Positions 45,501 to 56,164 of a stretch of DNA of 64,000 nucleotides are shown here, piece by piece. Source of the DNA: Piezodorus guildinii. Its lineage: Eukaryota; Arthropoda; Insecta; Hemiptera; Pentatomidae. The position numbers and the translations under genes were made by a program. The stretch lies in the NCBI GenBank assembly GCA_023052935.1, contig CM041294.1, positions 26,462,641-26,526,640 of the forward strand, in the 5' to 3' direction. The notes beneath the pieces were generated by a model, which was not told the origin of the DNA, searched no databases, and was given only the letters and a program-made list of their open reading frames with translations. Within the stretch, counting starts at the first letter, position 1; the number at the start of each line of letters is the position of its first letter.

Positions 45501-45698
45501 AATGTGAATCTGCAAATGACTTATTTTAATTTCATTACAAGTTATAATTATCTATTTTAACCTAACTCTAGCAGTGTAGAATAATTAGTTGTTGTTTTAT
45601 AATTCCCTCAACCCTATCAGTAGCCTTTAGGAGATTTCTCTTCTTTCTTTTCTTTTTTTTTTTTTTCTTGTGTGTTTATTATCCATACTTTTTGTACA

Positions 45699-47952
45699 TA
45701 CATACATACATACATATTCGGCGCAACAACCCGTTATCGAGTCTAGGCCTCCCCCAGCAGCCTCCGCCAGACGACTCTGTCTTGTGCTGCAGCAGTCCAA
45801 TTCCTGATGTTGAGCAGGCTCCTTGCATCCATCCCTACACCATCCAGCCATCTTGTTTTGGGTCGCCCTACTCTCCTTGCTCGGTGCACCTCTTCTGTCA
45901 GTATCTTCTTTGGAATCTCAGAATCACTCATTCGAGCCACATGGCCGGCCCATCGGAGTCGTCCTAGCTTTATAATCTTAACGACATCAGCATCCTTAAA
46001 GATGTTGAAGAGCTCCCTGTTTTTTCTTTTCCTCCAGACTTCTCCTTCTCTTACTGCTCCGAATATTCTTCTGAGCACCTGTCTTTCGAATATTAATAGC
46101 CTGTTCTCGTCCGCCTTAGTAGTTGCCCATGCCTCTGATCCATAGGTGAGCACTGGACGCATCAGGGTCTTGTAAAGATTAATTTTTGTACTGGAGGAAA
46201 GGTTTTTGCTCCTAAAATGCTTGGATAGGCCGTGGAAGCATCTGTTTGCACTATTTATTCGTCTGCTGATATCCTGAGATACATCGTTCCTGGAATTAAT
46301 TTCGGATCCTTGGTATACAAAAGTCTCCACTCGGTGGAACTTATAGGGGCCAATGTTCAGGAATGCAATATGGCCTCCACCACCACCCCCTACTCGCATA
46401 TATTTAGTTTTATGCTCATTAACTGTGAGACCAAATTCTGCGGCAGCTGTTTCAAAAGGAATGAATGCCTCCTTCAATGCCTTTTCTGAAGTCGCCACGA
46501 TGTCAATGTCATCGGCATAACCTAATAGCTGTACAGTCCTGTTAAAGATGGTACCTGTTGTCTGAATTTTTGATTTTCGCACAGCTACCTCTAATGCCAA
46601 ATTAAATAGAAGGCAAGCAAGGGCGTCTCCTTGTCTTACTCCGCTATTGGTTCTAAATGCCTCAGAAAGATTTGACCCCACACGGACAACGCATTTTGAG
46701 TTTTCCATAGTCATCTTTACAAGTCTTATAAGTTTTCCTGGGACTTTAAGCTCTTCTAGGGCCTTGTATAGTTCTTCTCGACCGATGCTATCATATGCCG
46801 ACTTGAAGTCGACGAAGAGATGGTGAGAGGTCAGCTTGTATTCCATACCCTTTTCCAGGATCATCCGTAATGTAAAGATATGGTCGGTGGTTGAGCGGCC
46901 TCTTCTAAAACCTGATTGGTAATTTCCAAGTTCTCTCTCTGCGAATGGGACTAGTTTCTCAAACAGGACATTAGATAGCACTCTATAAGCACAAGAGAGT
47001 AACACAATTCCCCGATAGTTAGCGCATTGATTTCGGTCCCCCTTCTTGTGCAGGAGACATATTACACCATGGTCCGATTCCAGCGGCATCCTTTCTTCCA
47101 TCCAGATATCCAGTATGAGCTCGAACAGTGCCTTTTCCAGCTCCTCACCTCCGTGCTTCAGTAGCTCCGCCTGGATGCCATCGATGCCAGAAGCCTTGTT
47201 GTTTTTGAGCTTACCAATGGCGTCTTCAACTTCATCTCGGTCAGGTGGTTCTAAGTCATCTCTTCTGTGCGATATGACGGACGTGTCTGGATGCTGATCT
47301 TTTTCCTTAGTAAGAAGCTGCCTAAAGTGTTTCACCCACCTTTGCAGAACTTGATCCTTATGAACAAGAAGTGTCCCATCTTCATCTCTGCAAGAGGTGA
47401 CTTTTGGTGAGAATGTTTTTCTTCCATCATTAACTCTCTGGAAGAATAGTCTGGACTCGTTAGCTTTTTTAAAATTTTCCATCTCTTCAAACTGTTTATT
47501 TTCCCAAGCTCTCTTCTTTTTTCTATGAATTCGTTTTTCCTCTCTTCTCCTCTCACCATAAATCTGAGCTGACCTTCTTGTGTGGCGTTGCAACATTTTC
47601 ATGTAGGCTTCATTCTTACAAGCTGTTGCATGGAGACATTCTGTATCAAACCATGGTGACCGAGTAGGCCTATCTTTATAACCTAAGGTTTTCGCGGCTG
47701 CTGCATTCAGAGCTTCAGAGCATTTTTTCCACTGTTCTTCAATGCCATCAGCAGATGAACGCGTCCTTTTACAAAATTCTTCTTTAAAATTGTTCTGATA
47801 CCTAGCACAGACTTCCGGCTCTTTCAGTTTATCGATGTTATATTTTCTTGCTGATAGATTTTTAGAACATCTGGTAACGGATATCCTTGTTCTGATTTTA
47901 GCTATGCTTAAATAATGATCCGTGTCCATGTTTGCTCCCCTGAAAGATCTAA
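45699..47952 (-). mobile_element. RTE-b retrotransposon with intact RT, 5'-truncated
   Basis: CATACTTTTTGTACA lies at 45684-45698 and 47953-47967, a perfect 15-base TSD. The 3' tail is a (TATG)n run (45699-45715 on the minus strand). Length is 2254 bases. The 5' break falls at the end of the endonuclease domain. Confidence 0.92.
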
Positions 47953-48013
47953 CATACTTTTTGTACAGGAATGTATAAAAGTCTAGGTAGTGTTTAATTT
48001 TTCTTTTATTCAC
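45743..48013 (-). CDS. RTE-clade reverse transcriptase, uninterrupted (5'-truncated element)
   Basis: The 756-codon open frame is the only long uninterrupted coding sequence in the window. About the first 20 residues, including the Met at 48013, come from target DNA upstream of the insertion (47953-48013). Element coding begins near RSFRGANMDTDHYL, the last catalytic motif of the AP-type endonuclease. RT follows: LHKKGDRNQCANYRGI, YQSGFRRGRSTTDH, motif A LFVDFKSAYDSIG, motif B SGVRQGDALACLLFN, motif C LLGYADDIDIVA, motif D GLTVNEHKTKYM, then VYQGSEI, VLTYGSEAWATTK, VLRRIFGAVREGEVWRKRKN, LGRLRWAGHVARM, RRVGRPKTRWLDGV. RT catalytic residues are intact, but without the endonuclease it should not move by itself. 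No reason to think it is expressed. Confidence 0.9.
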   Translation of the reverse strand: MNKRKIKHYLDFYTFLYKKYVRSFRGANMDTDHYLSIAKIRTRISVTRCSKNLSARKYNIDKLKEPEVCARYQNNFKEEFCKRTRSSADGIEEQWKKCSEALNAAAAKTLGYKDRPTRSPWFDTECLHATACKNEAYMKMLQRHTRRSAQIYGERRREEKRIHRKKKRAWENKQFEEMENFKKANESRLFFQRVNDGRKTFSPKVTSCRDEDGTLLVHKDQVLQRWVKHFRQLLTKEKDQHPDTSVISHRRDDLEPPDRDEVEDAIGKLKNNKASGIDGIQAELLKHGGEELEKALFELILDIWMEERMPLESDHGVICLLHKKGDRNQCANYRGIVLLSCAYRVLSNVLFEKLVPFAERELGNYQSGFRRGRSTTDHIFTLRMILEKGMEYKLTSHHLFVDFKSAYDSIGREELYKALEELKVPGKLIRLVKMTMENSKCVVRVGSNLSEAFRTNSGVRQGDALACLLFNLALEVAVRKSKIQTTGTIFNRTVQLLGYADDIDIVATSEKALKEAFIPFETAAAEFGLTVNEHKTKYMRVGGGGGGHIAFLNIGPYKFHRVETFVYQGSEINSRNDVSQDISRRINSANRCFHGLSKHFRSKNLSSSTKINLYKTLMRPVLTYGSEAWATTKADENRLLIFERQVLRRIFGAVREGEVWRKRKNRELFNIFKDADVVKIIKLGRLRWAGHVARMSDSEIPKKILTEEVHRARRVGRPKTRWLDGVGMDARSLLNIRNWTAAAQDRVVWRRLLGEA

Positions 48014-48701
48014 ATTTTTAAATAAAAATTAATTTTATTGTTTTCTTGACCAGACATAAATATGAATATCTACTGTTCATTTCTGTTATTCTTAAGGGAC
48101 TTAGTCCCAGAATTAAGTTTTATTATTATTATTAAATGAGATCAGTATCTATAGTGCGAATGACCTTATATTAGAAGGAAAATCCTTTGAAAAATAACAC
48201 ATTTTTTATTTTTTTTTTAAAGTAAGTAAAAGAAAAGTGATATGATCAATCAGATATTGTTCTAACAAGATGGAGTTAGACGTAATCAATTTATTCTCAT
48301 CTAATTTGAAATTGATTGTAGATTTATTCATAAATTGGGCTTAAGAACAGAGCTTGGCTGAAATGGGAATACAACGTAATCAGCTTTAGTAATTACTAAG
48401 GCGATCATTTCGGCTTATCTTATCGTTCCAGTAATCCAGCAGCTGTCAATGGATTTCAGCCTACAAAATATTTAGTATTGTTTAATTAGTTTATACAATA
48501 TATTAGTAATGAAAGTTCAAAAACATTTTGATTTTTTTTTCTAGGCTGAGCTGAAATATAAAGAATCACAAACATTTGAGGTTCTCATTTGCAGAATAGA
48601 CAAAATGAAACGTAAGATTAATAAATATTATGGTGTGGAATCTATACCAAACCCATAATAATCCTTTTCACTGTCTAGAGTAGCTCACCTTCACTAAAAA
48701 A
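47968..48701. other. non-coding interval
   Basis: Includes a 'ttattattattatt' run at about 48120-48134 that could be the tail of another RTE, but no coding remnant precedes it. Confidence 0.35.
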
Positions 48702-49825
48702 TCTGGTGCGGGCAACACACGACTTTCACTTACCTACGTTTTTGAAATCGATTAAAGAATTTTCAAATACAGTTAGAGGTATGAATAAAAGTAACCATTA
48801 AAGAATTAATTAAATTGAATTAATATAGAAACATGTGTTTCATTTAAAAATCTATTATATTATTACCTAAAATAGTAAGTTAGTTTTATCGGCTCTTTAT
48901 CACTTTTTATTAACATTTCCAAACTTGAGTATACGATAATATTTTTTCTAAAATCGTTCTCTTTCTAACGGTATATTATACGTCTATATCACTGTTCTTA
49001 TGTAAAAAAATATTTTTTCATTTTTCTCTTTTAGTTGATTTTCAAATTTGCTTCAACTGCATATTTAGCTGTTATTTATCAATGCAAACAAGATGATATG
49101 GTTAACTTATTCAAATATAAAAAAATTTAAGGTACTTTAGAGAAAGAAAATTTAAAATATCGGCATTTAAGCCCTGTAACCATTTTAATCAGAATGAAAC
49201 CTACATGATGTTAAAGCCTATTAAATTTTACATCGATATAACGAGTTTAATCAATAACGTCGAAACTGTTTTTCTTCTGGTAAGCTCATTTTGATGAAAA
49301 AGGTTTTGTAACATTCTGATTAAATTGTTCAGACAGGGCTTAAATGCCGATATTTTAAATTATCTTCTTCTAAAGTACATTTAATTCTGTAGATGCTATA
49401 AAAATAACTATATAATCGTGTTAGCATTGGTAATTAGCAGCTAAATATGCAAGTATAGCAAATTTGATAAACAACTAAAGGAGAACCAAAAAAATATTTT
49501 TTAAAAGCAATTTTTCGTTTTTGAACATAAGAACAGTAATATACATGTATGATATACCGTTGGAAAGTTAAAGATTTTAGAAAAATCTTATCTCATACAC
49601 AAGCTTTTAAAAGTTAATAGAGAGTGATAAAAAGCCGATAAACCTAACTGATTATTTTAGATGATAATATAATTGATTTTTTAATAAAACACATGATTCT
49701 ATAGAAATTCCATTTAACTGACTCTTTAATGGTTTCACTCATTTTTATCTCTTACTGTATTTGAAAATTCTTTAATCGAGTCTAAAAACGCAGGTAAGTG
49801 AACGTCGTGTGTTGCCCGGACCAGA
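48702..49825. repeat. fold-back RA pair (two 5' ends outward)
   Basis: Positions 48702 to about 49313 are RA in plus orientation beginning TCTGGTGCGGGCAAC. From about 49314 to 49825 the sequence is RA in minus orientation ending at the same terminal sequence reversed. The 3' hairpin end of RA is absent from both halves, and an internal deletion occurs near 49274. Confidence 0.75.
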
Positions 49826-49851
49826 TTTTTTTTGTCAATTTACTATTAATT

Positions 49852-49920
49852 ACTTTCACTAACCTATATATGAAATACATAGTTTTATTTTATTCATTTA
49901 ACGTCCCTTTATTCTACTAT
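49852..49920 (-). repeat. RA 3' end scrap joined to S1 3' scrap
   Basis: 'actttcactaacctatata' (RA end, 49853-49873) runs into 'catttaacgtccctttattc' (reverse of the S1 3' end, 49896-49915). Confidence 0.5.
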
Positions 49921-50125
49921 GAAGGGAGCGGCGTGATCTAGTGAGCAGAGCGCTAGCCTACTGTGCTCCGGGTCATGGGTTCGAATCCCGGCTCTGGCGG
50001 AATATTATTTATTCTGTTATTTCGGCCGGGGAGCGATCCTGGGGTATGAAGACCCTCCTGGGGCACACCCAGCCTCTATAAAGTGGGTACCTGAAAATGG
50101 GGGAAAAACCTGGCGGCTGAGCGTG
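49921..50125 (+). repeat. S2 tRNA-derived SINE
   Basis: The head has 'gatctagtgagcagagcgc' (A-box-like, 49935-49953) and GGTTCGAATCC (B-box, 49978-49988), close in spacing to a true tRNA. It is followed by a 120-base body. The acceptor stem does not pair well and an unrelated body is fused on, so I call it a SINE rather than a tRNA gene. Confidence 0.65.
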
Positions 50126-50127
50126 GC

Positions 50128-50430
50128 CTCCTCCACGCTCCTTACTTTGTCACGAATAAATTCATTCACAAAAACCTCAATGTTCCCGCGCTACTGATTT
50201 GGCCCGAACCAGGTATGAAACTTCCATGAATAACTCTATTCCCGCTGCAACCCACTAGTTTCTATCCTAGTATCCTCATCGATTCCTGACAATCCTCCGA
50301 GGCGTCTGATAAGAAAATGGCCTAGAGACCTTCTTGTTTAGATATATTACTAGAGCGCTGCCAATGGGCAGTTTCTCTTAATTTTTTTTTTTTTTTTTTG
50401 TATTATATTATACAGTGGTAAATTAAAAAA
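50128..50430 (+). mobile_element. Joc1 3' end fragment
   Basis: NAPYFVTNKFIHKNLNVP..., RRLIRKWPRDLLV, stop, 'ctgccaatgggcagtttc' and a T-rich then A-rich tail. It starts abruptly at the end of S2. Confidence 0.75.
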
Positions 50431-50879
50431 AAAAAATTTGAAAAAAGAAAAAAAGTTTTTTAAGTGTATAGGTTAAAATAAAAGATATTATTATAAGCCT
50501 TCAAGTTTAAAGGACTTACTACCGACAGAATGGAAGATATCAAGAAGGTCATCGAAGTTAATGTTGGGGCTGGTTCTGGATGGCTTCCTGAGCTCATCGT
50601 ATCCTCCTCACCAATCGAATGGAGATGATTACATTGTAATGGGGATGCTAATGCTTCAAATTAAATCTTTATGGTTTATAATAACTGCGTGACCTAAAGA
50701 TAAATGTAGCCGATAATAGCTATCATGAAAGTTTAGTTCGAGAACTGGTGTGAAGCTGTCTTATTATAATATAACAGAATACGAAGAAAAAGAATTATGA
50801 TTCAGAAGCACGGCCGATTATTCTAATCTTGCTAACTGTATGAATTAGTTGGTCTGAGAAAGCATATCCTAAAGGAGTT
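50431..50879. other. non-coding interval
   Basis: No recognised feature. Confidence 0.35.
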
Positions 50880-51150
50880 AATAACCGTGGTCAGCGAAGG
50901 ATGAACGCAAGTGAAGATCACTTCCACTGACAGTATGTACAGAATTTTTTGTTTTTGACCATGGAAATTAGAGGCTATTTTTTAACGTTAGAGTTACAAC
51001 CGTTTGTAGTGGCTATATTTTCTCCATTTTTTTCATTTAATAGTTTTTTAATAAATATCATCAGGAAAACTACAGAAATAACTGAATTTGAATGTTGTCA
51101 CACTAATTATAATCGTTTTTAAAAAATGAGATATTCAGCACAAACAAGAA
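50880..51150 (+). repeat. RD repeat, copy 1
   Basis: Reverse complement of 57045-57370. Shared stretches include 'ataaccgtggtcagcgaag', 'gacagtatgtacagaattt' and 'aactacagaaata'. Non-coding. Confidence 0.7.
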
Positions 51151-51373
51151 AAACTGCTTAGAGCTCTGAGTAAGGTTGTATTTTCTTGTCTCAAACTTAT
51201 ACCGTTGGAAACATAAAGATTTTAGAAAAAAATATTATCAGATACACAATGTTTTATTACCAGATGTTGACAATGATCCAGTAAGTTAGAATTAACAAAA
51301 TAAATATATCATTCCGATGATCCAAAAGAAAATAGCATCGAAGTTCATGTTTAATTTTACTGCCAAACCTCTT

Positions 51374-51470
51374 AACTAAAAAAGACTCATCTACATGTCT
51401 ATTATAAGACATATGTGGACATACAGAATTGAGCTATGGGTCTCTACTAAACCATCGAATTCCGTACATA
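51374..51470 (+). pseudogene. Joc1 RT scrap
   Basis: KRLIYMSIIRHMWTYRIELW, VSTKPSNS. Short remnant of the IRPIWTYG region, next to a (TA)n run. A scrap of RA ('taccgttggaaacataaaga') lies just upstream at 51196-51262. Confidence 0.65.
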
Positions 51471-51480
51471 TTATATGACT

Positions 51481-51483
<3 letters not shown>

Positions 51484-51560
<77 letters not shown>
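51484..51560. repeat. (TA)n microsatellite
   Basis: TA run of about 76 bases. Confidence 0.95.
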
Positions 51561-51564
<4 letters not shown>

Positions 51565-51754
51565 TGTATGACTTCTACGGTTAGGGTATTGGAATAGGGC
51601 TCAACCTCTTGGTTATTAGCACCGAATAAATTTGTAGCAACAGATTTTTTTACTCTTTTTTCTTCTTTTTATTTATTTATTTTTCCTTCTGTTTTTTTTT
51701 TATTGTTTATTTATTTAGACACATTCTGAATTAGTGACTTTATTCCAATTTTTA

Positions 51755-52275
51755 ATTATTATTTTTTTTTTCTTATAGTTCCGGGAGCAGAGAACATTCT
51801 TTGACGAACCTAACTAGTGAACTAACTGTTTCACTAGATTCCTTCAAGCTCTCACTCAACGATCTAGCTAGGTTAAGTTTATCCATTAGTACATGGAATT
51901 TGGGGCAGTTCTCAATTATGTGTTTTATTGAGAGAGGCACTCTACACAAATCACACATTGGCACGGGCTCCCTGAGGATGAGATGGAGGAGATGTGCGAG
52001 TCTGCTATGTCCGATGCCAAGTCTCGCCAAAGCAGTTTCCTCGCGGCGATTACTTCGCAATGATGTATTTCATTGCTTGATATTTCTTAATTTATTGGTG
52101 TTGTCAAGTTCTGACCACACCTGTTCCTAAGCCTGATATATTTTTACCTTAAGGTAGTTGGATGGATTTGGACGTTTGATAATGCATTTTCTTTCGCAGC
52201 CCGGTCCGCTTCTTCATTGCCATCAATGCCTACGTGGGAAGAAATCCACAAGAACACAAGTTCTTTTTTTCAGTA
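51755..52275 (-). pseudogene. I-group LINE: RNase H end plus zinc knuckle
   Basis: Minus strand from about 52270: CVLVDFFPRRH-like text in one frame and VFLWISSHVGIDGNEEADRA, KENAL in the proper one. This is the last RNase H block (conserved SHVGIxGNExAD with His and Asp). After a stop near 52140 and shifts, REETALARLGIGHSRLAHLL, REPVPMCDLCRVPLSIKHII and ENCPKF follow, the C-x2-C-x7-H-x4-C knuckle of retrotransposons with RNase H. The RT part is absent. Confidence 0.75.
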
Positions 52276-52917
52276 TTTTTAAATACTGAAATACATAAAT
52301 GTATGTACTCATACATAAATGTATGACTTCTATATACACGAAGCACCAATAAGGGTTTAATTTGTTGATTATGCATTGGTTTAGGTTAATATATGATGTT
52401 AATATGGTTCAATATTTTTGGATTTCCTCTATATACTTATATTTGTAGATTACATTACATTTACCTGACCAATATTATTAATTACCCTGTAAGAGGGCAT
52501 TTGTAAGTAAATAAATAACCGAAAATAAACCTAATGTAAAATTACATAACACAGCAAACATAACTCACAAGATTAAATAAAACTGTTCGACTCGAATAAT
52601 TGACTTTTTATGTTACAAATAAATATGCTTTAGGTGATGAATAACTCAAAAGTTAGCGTTACAACTAAATCAATTTTATCAAAACAATAATTATGCATGC
52701 AGATATTGAATGTATATTTAAGGAGCTATAAAAAATTGCTTTTAAAAAAATATTTGTTCCTTAACATGTACATAAATAATTTTGGTGAAGACGAGGTGTT
52801 TATTATGTTATTTAATTTGTTAATTATGATGGTATTTAAGTATTTATTTTATTGTACGTTTACATTAAATATAAATTGGAAGTATTATTGGCCAGTCTTC
52901 AACATGAGAAAAGTAAA
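52276..52917. other. non-coding interval
   Basis: An 82-codon AT-rich open frame at 52697-52945 has no domain. Nothing else recognised. Confidence 0.35.
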
Positions 52918-53027
52918 ACAAAAAATTATAATTAAAACAGGTTGAAAGGAAGATTGCAAATGATATCAATAAAATAGTAGGTTTCTATTTCTTCCCCCCA
53001 AAAAAAATTTTACTGTAAACTTTAACG

Positions 53028-53064
53028 AGTCAACTTTTCGGGAGCCTTCCCAATCATCAGGATA
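53028..53064 (-). ncRNA. hammerhead-like motif, mutated (PLE-B)
   Basis: CTGATGA and stem II GGG-AAGG-CTCCC are kept. GAAAC has become GAAAA, and stem I is TATC against GACT, so it is likely inactive. It is the direct homologue of 40333-40369. Confidence 0.55.
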
Positions 53065-53148
53065 CAATTATTTAATATACTAATTTAAAAACATTAACAA
53101 ACATTCACATAACAATGTTACATAAACAAATATTTAATTTTGTTTACC

Positions 53149-53860
53149 AAGCTAACAGTTGACAACAAATTATTACAATACTTTACAAGACAATACTGAA
53201 GCCAATCTGGACCTACGGACTTGAACTGTGGGGGACAGCTAAACGTTCTAACATCAAACGCATTCAATCCTTTCAATCCAAAGTCCTCCGAACAATAGTA
53301 AATGCTCCTTATTATGTCTCCAACTATACCTTACACCACGACCTTAATGTTCCATTTATTTTAGACCTGATTCCGTCCAAATTTTCCAAATTCCACCAGA
53401 ACCTCATTCATCATCCTAATCCTCTAGCACAATCCCTATACAGCTCCACTCATCCATACAACCCTCCTAGAAGGTTGAAACGGCAGCTTCCGCTGGCTCT
53501 CACCAGTGATGCGGCTGAGAGGGAGGCGCTGGGATCCTTTGGGCTCTGCTTGTCCTTCCACATGTGGGGGGACAAGCCCCGTCCGGGGTTCCCGAGCTAT
53601 TGTAAATATTGTACATAGGTATGAATGTGACATGTTTTGTTTATTTATTTGTTTACTTCATTTATTTGTATTTATTTTATCTACAAATTTTGTTATTGTA
53701 TACGTTTATTTATTTTGATTTTATTTTATGTAATTTGACTTTCCTTTTGTTTATATTGTAAATATTGTATGAATGAGATCCTGTAGCACTATTATTATTG
53801 TCTATTATGACAAATTGTAATATATACGAATAAAATAAAAAAATAAAAATAAAATAAAAA
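53149..53860 (+). mobile_element. Joc2 retrotransposon, 5'-truncated, with TSD
   Basis: AATTTTGTTTACC lies at 53136-53148 and 53861-53873 (13 bases). RT remnant: the IWTYGLELWGTAKRSNIKR region to RRLKRQ. Then comes a GC-richer 3' segment (53488-53600) also found in the copies at 7.9 and 60.7 kb, and an AAATAAAA-type tail. Confidence 0.88.
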
Positions 53861-53948
53861 AATTTTGTTTACCTGAGTGGTCTAAAAATTAATACACCAT
53901 TTTTTTATTAAAAATGTCAATTTTTTCTTTAAAATTATAATAAAAACC

Positions 53949-54119
53949 AACAGAGAACAGCTACCTAAAATTTTGGAAATAGAAAAAAATATTTTTAATA
54001 GAAAAACAATAGAATCTATATTCATAAACAAAAATATAAAAAATAAAATAAATTATAAAACAGATTCAAAACACCGAAGTTCACATCATGCAGATACAAT
54101 AGCAAAGTTAAAATCGTAA
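53949..54119 (+). pseudogene. PLE-B GIY-YIG nuclease C-terminal tail
   Basis: The open frame KTNREQLPKILEIEKNIF, NRKTIESIFINKN, INYKTDSKHRSSHHADTI, AKLKS ends at a stop. It matches the end of PLE proteins (R-L-E-x-x-x-I, then INYKTD, then an H..I tail), as in the PLE-A copy at 35 kb. It is about 56 residues long; the nuclease core itself is lost. Confidence 0.7.
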
Positions 54120-54194
54120 GACTTGCATTGTTGACTAATTTAAATAATAATTCAGTTTGTAGCTTTGAAGTAAATAGGATGACCCTAATCCATA

Positions 54195-55607
54195 ATTTAT
54201 TTTTATTTTTAAAGGCACCTCCTAAAGCAGTTAATCCCTCTGAGGTCAAATATCTTCTCCGAAAACTTGCACTCCGTAAATCTCCTGGATACGATCTCCT
54301 CACTCCTCAGATTCTCAGACAGCTTCCATCTAAAGCCGTTATATTTCTTACATATATTTACAACTCCATTCTACGCACTATTCATTTTCCTCTCTTATGG
54401 AAACATTCCACTATAATCTCTTCCTAAAACCAGGTAAACCACCTAACACTACGACGTCATATAGACCTATCAGCCTACTCCCAATCCTTTCAAAAATCTT
54501 TGAAAAAATCCTCCTCAAGCGAATATTACCTTTATTAGAATCCCACACTATTCCTTCCCATCAGTTTGGATTCCGTTCCCAACATTCAACCGTTCAGCAA
54601 GGGCTCCGAGTCGTTGACCATATTTCCTCTGCCCTTGAGAACAAGACTGCTCGGGTGCATTTTTGGACATAACGCAAGCATTTGACCGGGTGTGGCACCC
54701 GGGATTACTCTTTAAGCTCAAAAACCACTTACCCCAATCCTTATACCTAGTCCTCCGATCCTATCTATCAAACCGCTCCTTCCAAGTTCGCTGTGGTGCA
54801 GAATATTCAAATTATTATCCACTCGAATCCGGTGTTCCTCAGGGCAGTGTCCTTGGTCCTTTCCTCTACAATATATACACGGCTGATATTCCTGTTTGCC
54901 CTAATACCTTCCTAGCAACGTACACTGATGACACAGCTATCCTATTCTCTCACTTAGATCCCGAAATTGCATCTATAGGCCTCCAAACGCACCTTTCTCA
55001 AATTGAAGACTGGTGTAACAACTGGAGAATCAAAGTCAATCAATCCAAATGCAAACATGTCACCTTTACCATTCGAAGACAATCCTGCCCTCCAGTTCTC
55101 TTTAACTCCGTTCCGCTTCCTTTCTCCGACACAGTCCGATATTTTGGCTTCCTTCTGGACAAAAGACTAACTTGGAACCCGCATACTAGACTTAAACGAC
55201 AAGAACTTAATCGACGATTTGGACAATTATACAGACTACTGAGCAGAAATTCTAAATTATCTATCGAGAACAAACTGCTAATATACAAGACAGTACTGAA
55301 ACCTATCTGGACCTACGGACTTGAACTTTGGGGGACAGCCAAATTTTCTAACATCAAACGCATTCAATCCTTCCAATCAAAAGTCCTCCGAACAATAGTT
55401 AATACTCCTTATTATGTATCCAACCATACCTTACACCGCGACCAAAATATTCCATTTATTTTAGACCTTATACCATTAAAATTCTCTAAATTCCATCAGA
55501 ACCTTATCCATCACCCTAATCTCCTAGCTCAATCCTTATCCAGCTCCACACATCCTTACCATCCTCCTAGAAGGTTGAAACGGCAGTGGCCTCGAGACCT
55601 CTTGTAA
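54195..55607 (+). pseudogene. Joc2 reverse transcriptase, two frameshifts
   Basis: Frame 1 (to 54427): PPKAVNPSEVKYLLRKLALR, KSPGYDLLTPQIL, WKHSTIIS. Frame 2 (54397-54672): FLKPGKPPNTTTSYRPISLL, FEKILLKRILPLLESH, HQFGFRSQHSTVQQ, then broken at ENKTARVHF. Frame 3 (54663-55607): DITQAFDRVWHPGLL (motif A), ESGVPQGSVLGP (motif B), motif C TYTDDTAIL with Ala to Thr before the two aspartates, YFGFLLDKRLTWNPHTRLK, IWTYGLELWGTAKFSN, RRLKRQWPRDLL and stop. Nearly all of RT is present. Two small indels are the main damage, and the upstream endonuclease is missing. Confidence 0.85.
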
Positions 55608-55878
55608 AATGTATATTGGAGTTCTAGAATTGGCTAGATTCTCCACTTACGTGCTGTATGCTTGTGAATGTTATATAGGTATGAGTGACTTTTGAATATA
55701 TTTTATTGATTTTGTTTTGTATATATGTATATTGTATTATTATTATATAAATTTATTGTTTTGTATTTATCGTGTGAATGTAGTATGAATGTTGTACTTC
55801 ATCACTATTAAAAATGTCCTAAATTGGACAGATTGTAATATTGCTCAATAAAGAACTATTGTTGAGCAAAAAAAAAAA
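54195..55878 (+). mobile_element. Joc2 retrotransposon, longest copy
   Basis: Runs from the start of RT to an A11 tail (55868-55878). The 5' limit is approximate and no TSD was found. The 3' region lacks the roughly 130-base GC-richer segment of the other copies. Confidence 0.8.
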
Positions 55879-55894
55879 GTTAATGATTTTTCAA

Positions 55895-56012
55895 AAACTT
55901 CAACATATTTTCGAAACACCTGCTATAGGATCCCCTGAGTCTAAATAACCAAGTCCCGCAAAAAGGTCTGTACGGGTGTTTATGTGTATGTGTGTGTGTG
56001 TGTGGTAACTCC
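55895..56012 (-). repeat. RA fragment
   Basis: 'ggatcccctgagtctaaata', 'aagtcccgcaaaaaggtctg' and a GT tract match the RA interior. It is cut off by poly-T at 56012. A scrap, 'agataagtgaaagtaag', lies at 56146-56162. Confidence 0.6.
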
Positions 56013-56164
56013 CTCTTTTTTTTTTTTTTTTTTTTCCAGGCATGCTTTGTAAGTCTGAATCATAATTACATATTCTTAAATTTTTCGAAAGATTATTTAA
56101 GATTTGACTTACCTTTACATAAAATTAATCTATATTTTATGTTTAGATAAGTGAAAGTAAGAAC

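Larger units (their letters stand above)
52918..54122. mobile_element. PLE-B copy split by a Joc2 insertion
   Basis: The reversed terminal repeat at 52918-53148 has a hammerhead-like motif on the minus strand. It continues at 53874 and is followed by a plus-strand PLE coding remnant (53949-54119). The arrangement, an inverted terminal repeat upstream of a truncated reading frame, is typical of PLE insertions. Confidence 0.65.

Noticed and set aside
45668..47559. Plus-strand and alternate-frame open frames over the RTE-b gene
   Set aside because: Shadows of the long minus-strand reverse transcriptase frame.
48120..48135. TTATTATTATTATT as the tail of another RTE element
   Set aside because: No RT remnant or TSD lies upstream of it, so it cannot be distinguished from simple sequence.
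49934..49999. Possible tRNA gene with good A and B boxes
   Set aside because: The acceptor stem does not pair, and the sequence is fused to a body also seen near 29.8 kb, so it is a SINE head.
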